Shown piece after piece: positions 1 to 8,500 of a stretch of DNA of 9,053 bases. Below the pieces are notes generated by a model that saw only the letters and a program-made list of their open reading frames with translations, had not been told where the DNA came from and searched no databases. This stretch comes from JAWPNA01 sp045402695. GTDB taxonomy: Bacteria; Acidobacteriota; Polarisedimenticolia; JACPZX01; DASXTC01. The translations under genes were made by a program, and so were the position numbers. Position 1 is the first letter of the stretch; every line of letters begins with the position of its first letter. The DNA lies in the NCBI GenBank assembly GCA_045402695.1, contig JAWPNA010000061.1, forward strand, positions 1 to 9,053. The letters run 5' to 3'.

Positions 1-560
1 ATCTCCTCCACGTACACGCCTGGGTAACTCACTGCAACTGGCATGGGCTCATCTCCTCTCAACGTGTGGTGTACGGCAACCCTCGCTGAAACCCGCTATC
101 CATGCACCTCGGCAATTGCATCGCTGGCAATTCTCACCGGCCGCAGGGTGCACGCCCAACCCGTCTGTTGTCATCCCACTTGTGGCCCAGCATCCCTACT
201 CAAAGTACGCGGCCTTCGATCACGATGGGCTTCCCCACGAATCCTTCCGGCGCCGGGTGCTCGCGGGCTGGCTGGACAAGACCCGGCCCAATGCGCACCG
301 GCGCGTTCCGCAGGTCCGGTCTCACTATCCTCTTTGCTCCTCGCCGACGACCCAACCTGCATGGCTTTATGAGAGTGTGGATTGATTCTATCTGAGGATC
401 CCATCTCCGAGTCAAGCAGTTTCGGCGTGCTGCGTCCTCGGCTACGCCGCTCGGAACCGATCCGGGTCTTCGACATCGCGGGGAGAGGGCGTGGAGGCAC
501 CCGTCCTGTGCCGATGGTGCGGGTTCGCAGGGCTGGCCGGGCTTTCGAGCCACGGCGCGC
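1..560. other. No recognisable gene; probable decayed island DNA
   Basis: I find no protein family, RNA gene or repeat array here. Short open frames exist on both strands, as expected in GC-rich DNA, but none has a convincing ribosome binding site or a recognisable motif. The least random-looking stretch is on the plus strand at about 190-340, in the frame reading PYSKYAAFDHDGLPHESF and then WLDKTRPNAHRRV. It has a protein-like composition, but I cannot assign it to a family. Since it sits beside transposase remnants and inside a likely island edge, it may be a remnant of a mobile-element gene; that is inference. Confidence 0.4.
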
Positions 561-562
561 CT

Positions 563-594
563 GACAATGCGAACAAATGTCGCATTTTGGGACA
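563..594. promoter_or_regulatory. Two overlapping imperfect dyads sharing TGTCGCA
   Basis: Bases 568-584 read TGCGAACAAATGTCGCA, an inverted repeat (TGCGA-CA against TGTCGCA) with one extra base. Bases 578-594 read TGTCGCATTTTGGGACA, a second near-palindrome that shares the central TGTCGCA half-site. The stretch is also AT-rich compared with its surroundings. Overlapping dyads like this resemble operators of dimeric regulators or enhancer sites of sigma-54 activators, but I see no sigma-54 promoter or downstream gene to connect them with. On the minus strand the dyad lies just beyond the 3' end of the decayed IS91-type transposase, so it could equally be a terminal hairpin of that element. 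Confidence 0.25.
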
Positions 595-683
595 CCTCGG
601 TCCGTATGCTGACGATCCGTCCGGGGGGTCGCCGGGCCGGTCGGGTGCACCGGGTCCCCCTCGGGGGGGTGTCGGGGGTGGGA

Positions 684-1107
684 TCAGCCCGTGGCGGGCG
701 GCGCATGGGCCCGCGCCTCGGGTCGCGCGAGGTGGTCGAGGATCTTGCGGATCACCGGGGCTGGAGGACCACGGCGACGATGCGCATCGTGGCTTTGCGG
801 GGGCGGCCCAGGGGATCAGCCTCGAACACCTTGGCGATCAGGCGGGGCCAGTGCTTGCGGCGCTCGCGTTAGGAAGGAGTGAGGGGCGGCGGCTCGGTGA
901 CGTGATCGTGCCGCTCGAGGCCCGGGCCCGAGCCGCTCGTGTGCGATTCGAGTAGGCTCCGTAGATTCGCGTGGTGTGGAACCCGGGCGCGGGGATGTGC
1001 TGGCACAGTCGGGCGAGCATCTCGAGGGGACCCAGCTCGACGCGGTCCTGACCGGTCAAGGGATGGACGCGCCGGCCGCGGTAGCCGAAGGGCGCGCCCG
1101 CTCCGTT
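684..1107 (-). pseudogene. IS91-type (Y2) transposase, C-terminal remnant
   Basis: This is the C-terminal part of an IS91-family rolling-circle transposase, broken into three frames. Read right to left, the first frame gives LGPLEMLARLCQHIPAPGF and then TTRIYGAYSNR, which matches the family's 'PLEFLARL..HIP......YYG.YSNR' block. A second frame, after a shift and past a TAA stop, gives HWPRLIAKVFEADPL and ATMRIVAVV, the usual 'L..IFE.DPL.CP.CG..M.I.A.I' block. The paired cysteines normal for this block are gone (GRPRKATM). A third frame gives VIRKILDHLARPEA and ends at a TGA at 684-686. The N-terminal half with the catalytic HUH and tyrosine motifs is absent: the reading frame stops at the edge of the ISAzo13-type element at 1108. 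Two shifts, a stop, lost cysteines and truncation make it non-functional. Family assignment is from memory of conserved blocks, without a search. Confidence 0.7.
1102..1107. repeat. Left copy of candidate target duplication TCCGTT
   Basis: TCCGTT abuts the left end of the insertion sequence, and the same six bases recur at 2408-2413 just outside the right end. The right copy is separated from the inverted end by two bases (GG), so either the true duplication is only TCCG, with TT and GG belonging to the element ends, or the match is chance. Confidence 0.35.
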
Positions 1108-1137
1108 GTAAGGCGCCGAGCACGAATTAGGTTGTCA
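1108..1137. repeat. Left terminal inverted repeat of the IS
   Basis: Compared with the reverse complement of 2376-2405, the first eight bases (GTAAGGCG) match exactly. Ten mismatched bases follow, then ATTA, a two-base mismatch and TTGTCA, all at the same offset without gaps: 18 of 30 positions. A two-block end is typical of transposase-bound inverted repeats, where the outer block is cut and the inner block is bound. TTGTCA at 1132-1137 could also serve as a -35 element, but I see no good -10 box. Confidence 0.65.
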
Positions 1138-1150
1138 TCAACAAGTAGCT

Positions 1151-2386
1151 GTGATGCACTGTTCACATGAAACGAGACAAGTGGATGGAAGCCACCACCG
1201 TGACGAAGTAGCGGTCGTCGCGCCAGTGCTCAACAAACGTGCACGTCGCCTGTGGGCGGCAACGGAGTCCCGCGCCCTTGGCTACGGCGGTGATACGCTC
1301 GTCTCCGCGGCAACGGGTCTGGCGCGGGAAACGATTCGCAACGGTCGGCGTGAGGTTGAGCGCGGCGTCGCAGCCACGGGACGGGTGCGTCGAGTCGGTG
1401 CTGGACGTCCCGGCATCGAGAAGACGCAGCCGGGCGTGAAGGAGGCGCTCGAGCAGCTGGTCGATCCACTTACCCGTGGCGATCCCACGTCGCCGTTGCG
1501 ATGGACGTGCAAAAGCAGGGCCAAGCTCGCGTCGGCCCTGTCGCACGACGGGTGGCGCGTGAGCTCCACGACGGTGGGTCGCCTGCTGCACGAACTCGGC
1601 TACAGCCTGCAGTCGGTGCGCAAGAGCCGTGAGGGTGCGGCGCATCCCGATCGCAACGAACAGTTCGAGCACATCAACGCAACCGCGGCCTCGTTCCTGC
1701 GCCGGAAGCAGCCGGTGATCTCTGTGGATACCAAGAAGAAGGAACTGGTCGGCGACTTCAAGAACGGCGGCCGTGAGTGGCAGCCGCGGGCCACGCCCGA
1801 CAAGGCGCTGGTGCACGACTTCCCCGACGACTCGATCGGCAAGGCCATCCCGTACGGGGTCTACGACATGGCACGCAACGAGGCATGGGTCAGCGTCGGC
1901 CGCGACCACGACACCCCCGAGTTCGCCGTCGCCTCGATCCGGCAGTGGTGGAAGATGATGGGCAAGCGTGCGTACCCGGATGCCGACCAACTGTTCATCA
2001 CGGCAGATGCGGGGGGAAGCAACGGGTACCGCTCCCGCGTGTGGAAGCTCGAACTGCAACACTTTGCCGACGACGCCCGACTGCGCATCCGCGTGAGCCA
2101 CTTCCCGCCGGGGACGAGCAAATGGAACAAGATCGAGCCTCGCTTGTTCTGTCACATCACGCAGAACTGGCGGGGAAAGCCGCTGCGAACCTTCGAGACG
2201 ATCGTCGACCTGATCGGAAACACCCGGACGGCTGCGGGACTGCGCGTCCAAGCCAAGATCGACTCACGGAAATACAGGACAGGAGTTGTGATCACCAAGG
2301 GGCAGATGCGCGACTTGGCATTGAGACCAGATGAGTTCCACGGCGAGTGGAATTACGAACTGCAGCCACGGAAGTTGACAAGGTAA
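1151..2386 (+). CDS. ISAzo13-family DDE transposase
   Basis: This transposase moves the surrounding insertion sequence by DDE (RNase H-fold) strand transfer. The N-terminal block RRLWAATESRALGYGG (residues 32-47) is the family's typical opening. Helix-turn-helix-like segments follow at about 48-70 and 135-165 (TTVGRLLHELGYSLQ). The catalytic domain shows D193 in SVDTKKKELVGDFKNGG, D286 in ITADAGGSNGYR and E329 in SKWNKIE, followed by the family signature NWRGKPL and the C-terminal EFHGEWNY. The length of 411 residues is about normal. P330 follows the catalytic Glu where I recall a His in relatives (KIEHRLF), which may weaken activity. The start is uncertain: GTG 1151, ATG 1154 and GTG 1181 are all in frame, none has a strong ribosome binding site, and the conserved part begins near residue 20. 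The stop lies inside the right inverted end. The frame is intact, so the protein may be expressed. Confidence 0.85.
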   Translation: MMHCSHETRQVDGSHHRDEVAVVAPVLNKRARRLWAATESRALGYGGDTLVSAATGLARETIRNGRREVERGVAATGRVRRVGAGRPGIEKTQPGVKEALEQLVDPLTRGDPTSPLRWTCKSRAKLASALSHDGWRVSSTTVGRLLHELGYSLQSVRKSREGAAHPDRNEQFEHINATAASFLRRKQPVISVDTKKKELVGDFKNGGREWQPRATPDKALVHDFPDDSIGKAIPYGVYDMARNEAWVSVGRDHDTPEFAVASIRQWWKMMGKRAYPDADQLFITADAGGSNGYRSRVWKLELQHFADDARLRIRVSHFPPGTSKWNKIEPRLFCHITQNWRGKPLRTFETIVDLIGNTRTAAGLRVQAKIDSRKYRTGVVITKGQMRDLALRPDEFHGEWNYELQPRKLTR

Positions 2387-2405
2387 TATAGATCAAACGC
2401 CTTAC
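2376..2405. repeat. Right terminal inverted repeat of the IS
   Basis: The reverse complement begins GTAAGGCG and continues with ATTA and TTGTCA blocks at the same spacing as the left end. It contains the last codons of the transposase (AAG TTG ACA AGG TAA), so coding and end-recognition functions overlap here. Confidence 0.65.
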
Positions 2406-2407
2406 GG

Positions 2408-2413
2408 TCCGTT
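2408..2413. repeat. Right copy of candidate target duplication TCCGTT
   Basis: Matches 1102-1107 exactly. Two bases (GG, 2406-2407) lie between it and the recognised inverted end, so the assignment is tentative. Confidence 0.3.
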
Positions 2414-2428
2414 CTGCCGAGCGCTGAA

Positions 2429-2463
2429 GCCGGACGCGGGTTCGACTCCCGCCGCCTCCACCA
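2429..2463 (+). ncRNA. ssrA: tmRNA (ssrA) 3' end only; probable attachment site
   Basis: Bases 2436-2452 form a perfect tRNA-type T arm: stem GCGGG (2436-2440), loop TTCGACT (2441-2447), stem CCCGC (2448-2452). A seven-base acceptor strand CGCCTCC (2453-2459), discriminator A and encoded CCA (2461-2463) follow. The preceding CGGACGCGGG is the usual tmRNA lead-in to the T arm, which favours ssrA over an ordinary tRNA. The rest of the gene is missing: upstream I find no matching 5' acceptor strand in the right place, no tag-peptide reading frame ending in Ala-Ala and stop, and the insertion sequence begins only 23 bases before. The ssrA 3' end is a classic tyrosine-recombinase target, and integration leaves a 3' fragment at the far end of the island. 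I infer that this is that fragment, with island to the left and chromosome to the right. Confidence 0.65.
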
Positions 2464-2584
2464 CCGATCTCGTTCTACTGCTTCCCCTCGCTCATCGCAC
2501 TATCGCCCGGCTCTCCCTGCTGAATGGTTTGTGACAAACACGCATGGCCACTGCCGAGTTGTCCGCTGTGAAACCCCAGGACGC
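2464..2584. other. Intergenic gap with a short palindrome
   Basis: This gap separates the ssrA tail from the end of ndvB, and transcripts from both sides would converge on it. The only clear structure is the 13-base palindrome GTTTGTGACAAAC at 2527-2539, with perfect six-base arms around one central base. It could be an operator or a weak hairpin, but it is too AT-rich and has no following T run on either strand to be a good intrinsic terminator. I see no gene here. Confidence 0.35.
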
Positions 2585-5500
2585 CTATCCGAGCACCACC
2601 TGAACCTGGTGTGTCCAACCGTCGTCGGACAAGGGGACGAGCGCCTCTGCCTGCAGCAAGGTCCCGTCAAGGCTGACCCGGGATACCCCGCGGCAGACTC
2701 CCTTCGGGTTCTCGACGGTGATCCGGTAGAGAGTGCCGCCAAACCGGTAGGTGATCTCGAAACCTTTCCACTCTCGGGGAATGCACGGATCGATGCGGAG
2801 AGCGGAGCCTTTCTTCCGGAAACCGAGAATCCACTCCAGGCCCGCGCGGTGCAGCCAGCCTGCGGCCCCGGTGTACCACGTCCATCCCCCCCGTCCCACG
2901 TGGGGAGGTTCGGAATAGATGTCTGCGGCCACGGCGTACGGCTCCACCTTGTACTTGCGAACGTCCGCACGACTGCTTGCATGGTGGATGGGGTTCAAGA
3001 GATCGAACAGATCGGCGGCCTTGTCTCCCTCGCCCAGCTCGGCGAAAGCCATGACCGACCAGATCGCGGCGTGGGTGTACTGCCCACCGTTCTCCCGGAT
3101 CCCGGGGGGGTATCCCTTGATGTACCCGGGGTCGAGGGGTGTCCGGTCAAACGGCGGGGAGAGGAGCAGGGCAAGTCGGTCCTCGCGCCGGATGAGCATC
3201 CGCTCCACCGACTCCATGGCCCGGCGTGCGCGCTGCCTGTCGCCGGCGCCGGAGAGCACCGCCCAGGACTGCGAGATGGAGTCGATCCGGCATTCGTCGC
3301 TCGCCGCCGACCCGAGCGGCGTTCCGTCGTCGAAGAACGCACGCCGGTACCACGCACCGTCCCATGCTTCGCGATCCAGCGATGCTTCCAGGGACGCGGC
3401 GCTCGTCCGCCACCGTGCCGCACGCTCACCCTCCGCGCGCAGGCCGGCGATCCGGGCGAACTCCCTCAGAGTCATGATGAGAAACCACCCCAGCCAGACG
3501 CTCTCTCCGCGGCCCTCGCGGCCGACACGGTTCATGCCGTCGTTCCAATCCCCGGCGCCGATCAGGGGCAGGCCGTGACTGCCCACCTCGAGACTCCGAT
3601 CCAGGGCCCGCGCGCAATGCTCGAACAGCGTCGAGCGCTCCTCCGACTCCGTGGGCTGGAAGTACGCTTCCTGCTGCAAATCCTCCAGTAGCGCCCCTTC
3701 GAGCCACGCAACCTGTTGGTCGAGCACCGCCTGGTCCCCGGTCGTCTCGACATAATGGGCCACCGCATAGGGAAGCCATAGTCGGTCGTCGGAGATCCGG
3801 GTGCGGACCCCGCGGCCCGTGGGGGGATGCCACCAGTGCTGGACGTCCCCTTCCTTGAACTGCCGGGCAGCGGCCCGCAGGAGGTGCTCGCGCACGATAT
3901 CGGACCTCGTCACCGCCAGGGCAAGGACATCCTGGAGCTGGTCGCGGAAACCGTACGCCCCTCCGGATTGGTAAGACGCGGATCGGGACCAGATCCGGCA
4001 GGAGAGCGTCTGATGGAGCAGCCAGCGGTTGAGAAGTAGATCCATGGAGGGGTCGGGAGTCTTGACGTGCACCGTGCCCAACACCTGGTTCCAGTATTCC
4101 TGAACCTCGCGGAGAACCGAGTCGGAGTTGATCGCGCGGTAGCGCTCGACCAGGGATCGGGACTCCTCACGGTTCTCCCCCTGCCCCAGCAGGAACAGCA
4201 CCTCGCTGCGTTCCCCCGGTTCGAGCTCGACGATTGTCTGCAGGGCGGCACACGGATCCAGGCTCGCTCCGGTGTTTCCTGAGAGTCCCTCGCCACGCAC
4301 CAGCGACGCGGGATAATCGAGGCTCGCGTTGCGGCCCAGGAACTCGAGGCGATCGCCGGTGCACGAGCTTTGGCGTCCCCCCAGGTCGGCGAAGGCGACC
4401 CGCTGGGCGAACTCCCCGTTCCAGGAGTTCCGCGCGAACATGGCACCGGTCGGGGGGTCGATGCCGGTCACTACGTATGGCGCGGAACCCGTGCGCGCGA
4501 CACCCAGCACCCACTCCGCATAAGCCGTGACCGAAAGCCGCCGTTTGCGGCCGGACCGATTCTCCAGAGTGAGTCGGGAAATCTTGATAGGGTCGCGCAG
4601 CGGCACGAATTGCAGGAGATCGAGCGCGATGCCGTGGGATGTGTGCTCGAAGCGACTGTACCCATGACCGTGCCGGATGACGTAGGGCCAGGCCTCTTCG
4701 CGGATGGGGAGGCAGGTCGGGCCCCAGATCAATCCGGTCTCCTCGTCGCGCACGTAGAACGTCTCGCCAGGCGTGTCGCTGACGGGATCGTTCGACCAAG
4801 GCGTGAGCTTGTTCTCCCGGCTGTTCACCGACCATGTGTATCCCGAGCCCGACTCGGAAACCTGGAATCCGAACGCCGGGTTCGCCACCACGTTGATCCA
4901 AGGCGCCGGCGTCCACTGCCCTTTGCCCAGAACCGTGACGTATTCGCGGCCGTCCGGTGTGAACCCTCCCAGGCCGTTGAAGAATTCGAGATCCAGTGCG
5001 GGAAGGGAGATGGCCTCTGCCCTCTCGCGCGGCCAGCGGAGCCGCGGCGGACCCGGCTCCGGACCTGTCGCCTGCTCCCGCACCACCTGCTCGGACAGCG
5101 TTCCCCGGTTCGCCAGAATCAACACGCGCGCCGCCGAGCGCAGGAGGATCAAATCCTGATGGGACAAGAGGTCCTCCCGCAGCACGAAGACGCTTCCATG
5201 TTCCCCATGCGTCTCGTGTCCGACCGCGGACTGGCTCGCCCGCACCATGGCTTCGACCGCCTGCTGGAGATCCCGCGCATAGGAGGTGCCCTTCGCATTC
5301 AGGATCACCAGATCGGCTGAAACCCCCTTCAAGCGCCAGTACTCGTGCGCCCGCAGGAGCTGCCTCGCAACGTCCAGCTCCTCGTCTCTCTCGATGCGCA
5401 CCACGGCGATCGGCAGATCTCCGGAGATGCCGTGGGCCCAGAGCCCGGACGGACCGCCGCGGTTCGCGGCCAGCACCTGAGGCGCCGCGCGCAGCGTGCG

Positions 5501-8500
5501 ATCGATGTAAAGCAGGCGATTGGCCAGACGCTGAAAAAGATGCGCCTCGTCCCGGCTGATCCCGAGATGGTGAAGCTGGACCTGGGCCTGCGTCCATGCC
5601 AGCGAGCTTGCGCGCTCGAACGTCGCCGGCTGACGATACTTCTCAGAGATTTCGAGGGCTTGCTCCCGGGAATGCGCCAGCAGTGTCGTGAACACGAGAC
5701 GCACCGTCCCTTGGGAGGGAATCGCGACGCGGTACCTCAGGCTCACGATGGGATCCAGGACCGTACCCGCCGTGTTCGAAAGCGGCTCCCCGGCGATCAC
5801 ACAGAGCGGCGAGCGAACCCCGCGGCCCCGACCCAGAAAGCGTGCGCGGTCGCTCTCGTACTGCGGCGCGTCGAGCGTCTCTCCCTCGGACGCGGCCAGG
5901 TGGGCGAGCCAGACGCGAGGCTCGTCCGCCGAACGCGGGCGCCGCGTCGCCAACAGTGTCCCATGCTCGGCAACGAACTCCGTCTCCACGAACAGGTTCG
6001 AGAAGGCGGGGTGGGCCTCGTCCGCGGCCTGCGTCGCCAGCACGACCTCGGCATACGACGTGATGTCGATTTCACGGTCCCGGCTCTCGAGATTGGTCAC
6101 CGTCAGCCGGCGGAGCTCGGCGTCGTCCTCGGGGGACACCACGATCTCGAGAGTGATCGAAACGGACGGGTCGCGCTGCATGATCTTGGCCCGGTCCTCG
6201 GAATAGACGACCTCGTAATGGTCCGCTTCGGTACCGCACGGCTGAAAACCGGCGGACCAGACGCCACCGGTTTTCACGTCTCGCAGGAAGACGAACGTGC
6301 CCCAGCAATCACGCGTCGTGTCCTCCCGCCAGCGGGTGAGGGCAAGGTCTCCCCACCGGCTGAACCCGGAGCCCGCCGCCGTGAGCATGACCATGTAGCG
6401 GCCGTTTGAAAGCAGGTGGGTGCGGGGCGTGATGTCGTGCGGCGATTCGAACCGCCGCAGGGTTGGCGGAACGAGATCGCGGACGTGCGCGGCCTCCAGC
6501 ACTTCCTCGCCCCGGGGCCGGGCCACGGCCACCGAACGCGGCGTCCTTTCCTGGAGCAAAAGCTCCGCCGCCTGGATCATGGGATGGGAGTGAAAGCGCC
6601 CTTGCGTCAGGCCGTCGTGGATCACGTTCCCCAGGGAAACGACGGTCATCCCCTGGTGATGGGCCATGTAGGCGTGGACCACCGCGACCAGGGCGTTCTC
6701 CGGCAGCCTCGAGGGAGTGTAATCGAGTGCGTCATAGAACCCGTAGGCGCCTCGGGCTCCGGCCTCCTCGAGGCGGGTGAAATTGTCCAGCGCGGCCCTG
6801 GGATCCACCATGGCCGCGAGCGCGGTGGCGTAGGGAGCCACCACCACGTTCTCAAACAGACCTCGCTTGAGCCCCAGACCGGGCACGCCGAAATCCAAGT
6901 ACTGGTAGGTGAGCTCCGCGTCGCGCACGTTGTAGGCCGATTCCGAGATCCCCCAGGGGACGCCGCGCTCGGCGCCGTACCGGATCTGGCGCCCCACCAC
7001 GAGGCGGCAGGTGAAATCCAGAAGGCTCCGGGCGGGCTGCCGCATCACGAGAAGCGGCATCAGGTATTCGAACATGGACCCCGACCAGGAGATCAGAGCC
7101 GCGCCGCCGCCCACCGGCGTGAGAGACCGGCCGAGAGAAAACCAGTGTTGGGGCGGAACGTCCCCCTTGGCGATGGCGACGAAGCTGGCCAGCCGCGCCT
7201 CGGAGGCCAAAAGGTCGTAGGTGCTCGGGTCGAGCATGCCGTCGGCGACGCGGTAGCCGATGGAGAAGAGCTTGCGGGATGAATCGAAGAGGAGCTGGAA
7301 CTCCATGGCCTGGACCATCCGCTCGGCGAGCGATGCGAGAGCGGAGAGGCGGTTCGCGAGGTCGGCCGCCGCCGGCCCGGCGCGGAGCTCCAGGTCGCGA
7401 GCGTGGCTGCGGATGGACCGTGCAACGGCCTCCGCCCAGACCAGGACCTCCCAGAGCGATCCGTCCTTGGCATCGCTCGAGAGCGTGCGCACGATGCCCA
7501 GGAGGTCTTCCGCACGCGACTCCATCTCGTCGAAGCGGCGGACCCATTCGGGAGGAGACGTCGGAGGATCATTCAAAAGTGCCGACATCGTCTCGATGGC
7601 TTCGCGCAACCGTGCCGCCGTGGTCATCTGAGCGCGCGGTGGATGCCCAAGCTTCGCAACCGCATCGAGAACGAGCTGAAGAGCGTCCAGGATCCCCTCG
7701 GAGATCTCCGGGCAGAACAGGGGCCGGTGCATGAGCTCACGGCACGCCTGGGCCACGGCGATCAGGTGACCGGCGAGATTGCCGCTGTCCACGGTGGAGA
7801 CGTACATCGGTTCCAGAGGCTGGAGGTTGCGGGTGTCGTACCAGTTGACGAAGTGACCGCGGACGCGGTGCAGGCCGGTCATGGTCACCAGCGTGGTCTC
7901 GAGTCGTCCCGCCGTGTCCAGAACCCCGATCCAGCCGAACCGATGCGCGACCGTCGTGCTGAGCAGATAGAGACCCAGATTCGTCGGCGACGTGCGGTGG
8001 GCCACGACAGTCTCGGGGTCCTCCTGGAAGTTGTCCGGCGGAAGGGCGTGATCCTCCTGGTCCACGAACGCCTCGAAGTAGCGCCAGGTCCGGCGGGCGA
8101 TGAGCCGCAAGGTGCGTGTCTCCTCGGAGGAGAGAACCTGTGACTTCGCGATCTTCGGTGGGACGCTGATGCGCCAGGCGAGGATGGGCGACAACAACCA
8201 GAGGAGAACGAACGGCCCGGCCACGGGCCAGGCTCGCGGTTTGAGCACGACGAAGAGTGTGCCGGCTCCGGCGGCCAGGAGCACGCCCCAGCGGAGGTGC
8301 CAGTAGAAGAGCCGAAGCCTCAGATCGGCCCCGTAGCCCGCCTGTGCGGCCGTCACCCACTCGAGGAGGTTTCGTTTCGTGACATAGAGCCGGCCGAGAG
8401 TGCGGATTATGGCATCCACCATGAGCCAGGTCTGGTGGGCCAGCATGGCGATGGCCAGGAGTGTCTGCGACAGGGCCACGAAGATGTCGTTCCCCACGGC

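Larger units (their letters stand above)
1108..2405 (+). mobile_element. ISAzo13-type insertion sequence, about 1.3 kb
   Basis: A single-gene insertion sequence of about 1298 bp bounded by imperfect inverted ends that begin GTAAGGCG. It carries one transposase reading away from the left end. The right inverted end overlaps the last codons and stop of the transposase, leaving almost no non-coding tail. On its left is a truncated IS91-type transposase, and on its right the 3' end of a tmRNA gene. It probably inserted at or near the boundary between those two sequences, after the IS91-type remnant was already there. The exact outer ends are uncertain by about two bases because of the ambiguous target duplication. 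Confidence 0.7.

Noticed and set aside
656..667. CCCCC-TC-GGGGG hairpin as a terminator
   Set aside because: The loop is only two bases and no T run follows on either strand; it is probably a product of GC-rich composition.
171..706. Minus-strand open frames of 159 and 168 residues at the left
   Set aside because: The translations are rich in Arg, Pro and Gly and match no family. They overlap the stop of the IS91-type remnant and look like GC-driven open frames.
470..810. Possible tmRNA 5' end (TTCGAC at about 475, or GGGGGCG at about 800)
   Set aside because: Neither site combines the 5' acceptor strand with the conserved TTCGAC spacing, and no tag-peptide frame follows.
1163..2251. 362-residue open frame antisense to the transposase
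   Set aside because: The plus-strand frame carries all three DDE motifs and the family signature; the antisense product has none.
2429..2463. Reading the CCA tail as the end of an ordinary tRNA
   Set aside because: There is no anticodon arm or D arm upstream at the right distance, and the lead-in CGGACGCGGG is the usual tmRNA form. A tRNA-Ser 3' fragment cannot be fully excluded.
2531..3691. Long plus-strand open frame opposite the end of ndvB
   Set aside because: It lies antisense to the GH94 domain, whose motifs (DWND, GGQYTHAA) are unmistakable on the minus strand. Long antisense frames are common in GC-rich genes, and its protein has no recognisable motif.
4167..6409. Other long open frames on both strands inside ndvB (4167-5597 minus, 4370-5320 plus, 5345-6409 plus)
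   Set aside because: These are shadows of the continuous 2155-residue frame; their low-complexity Arg/Gly/Ala/Pro-rich translations show no domains.
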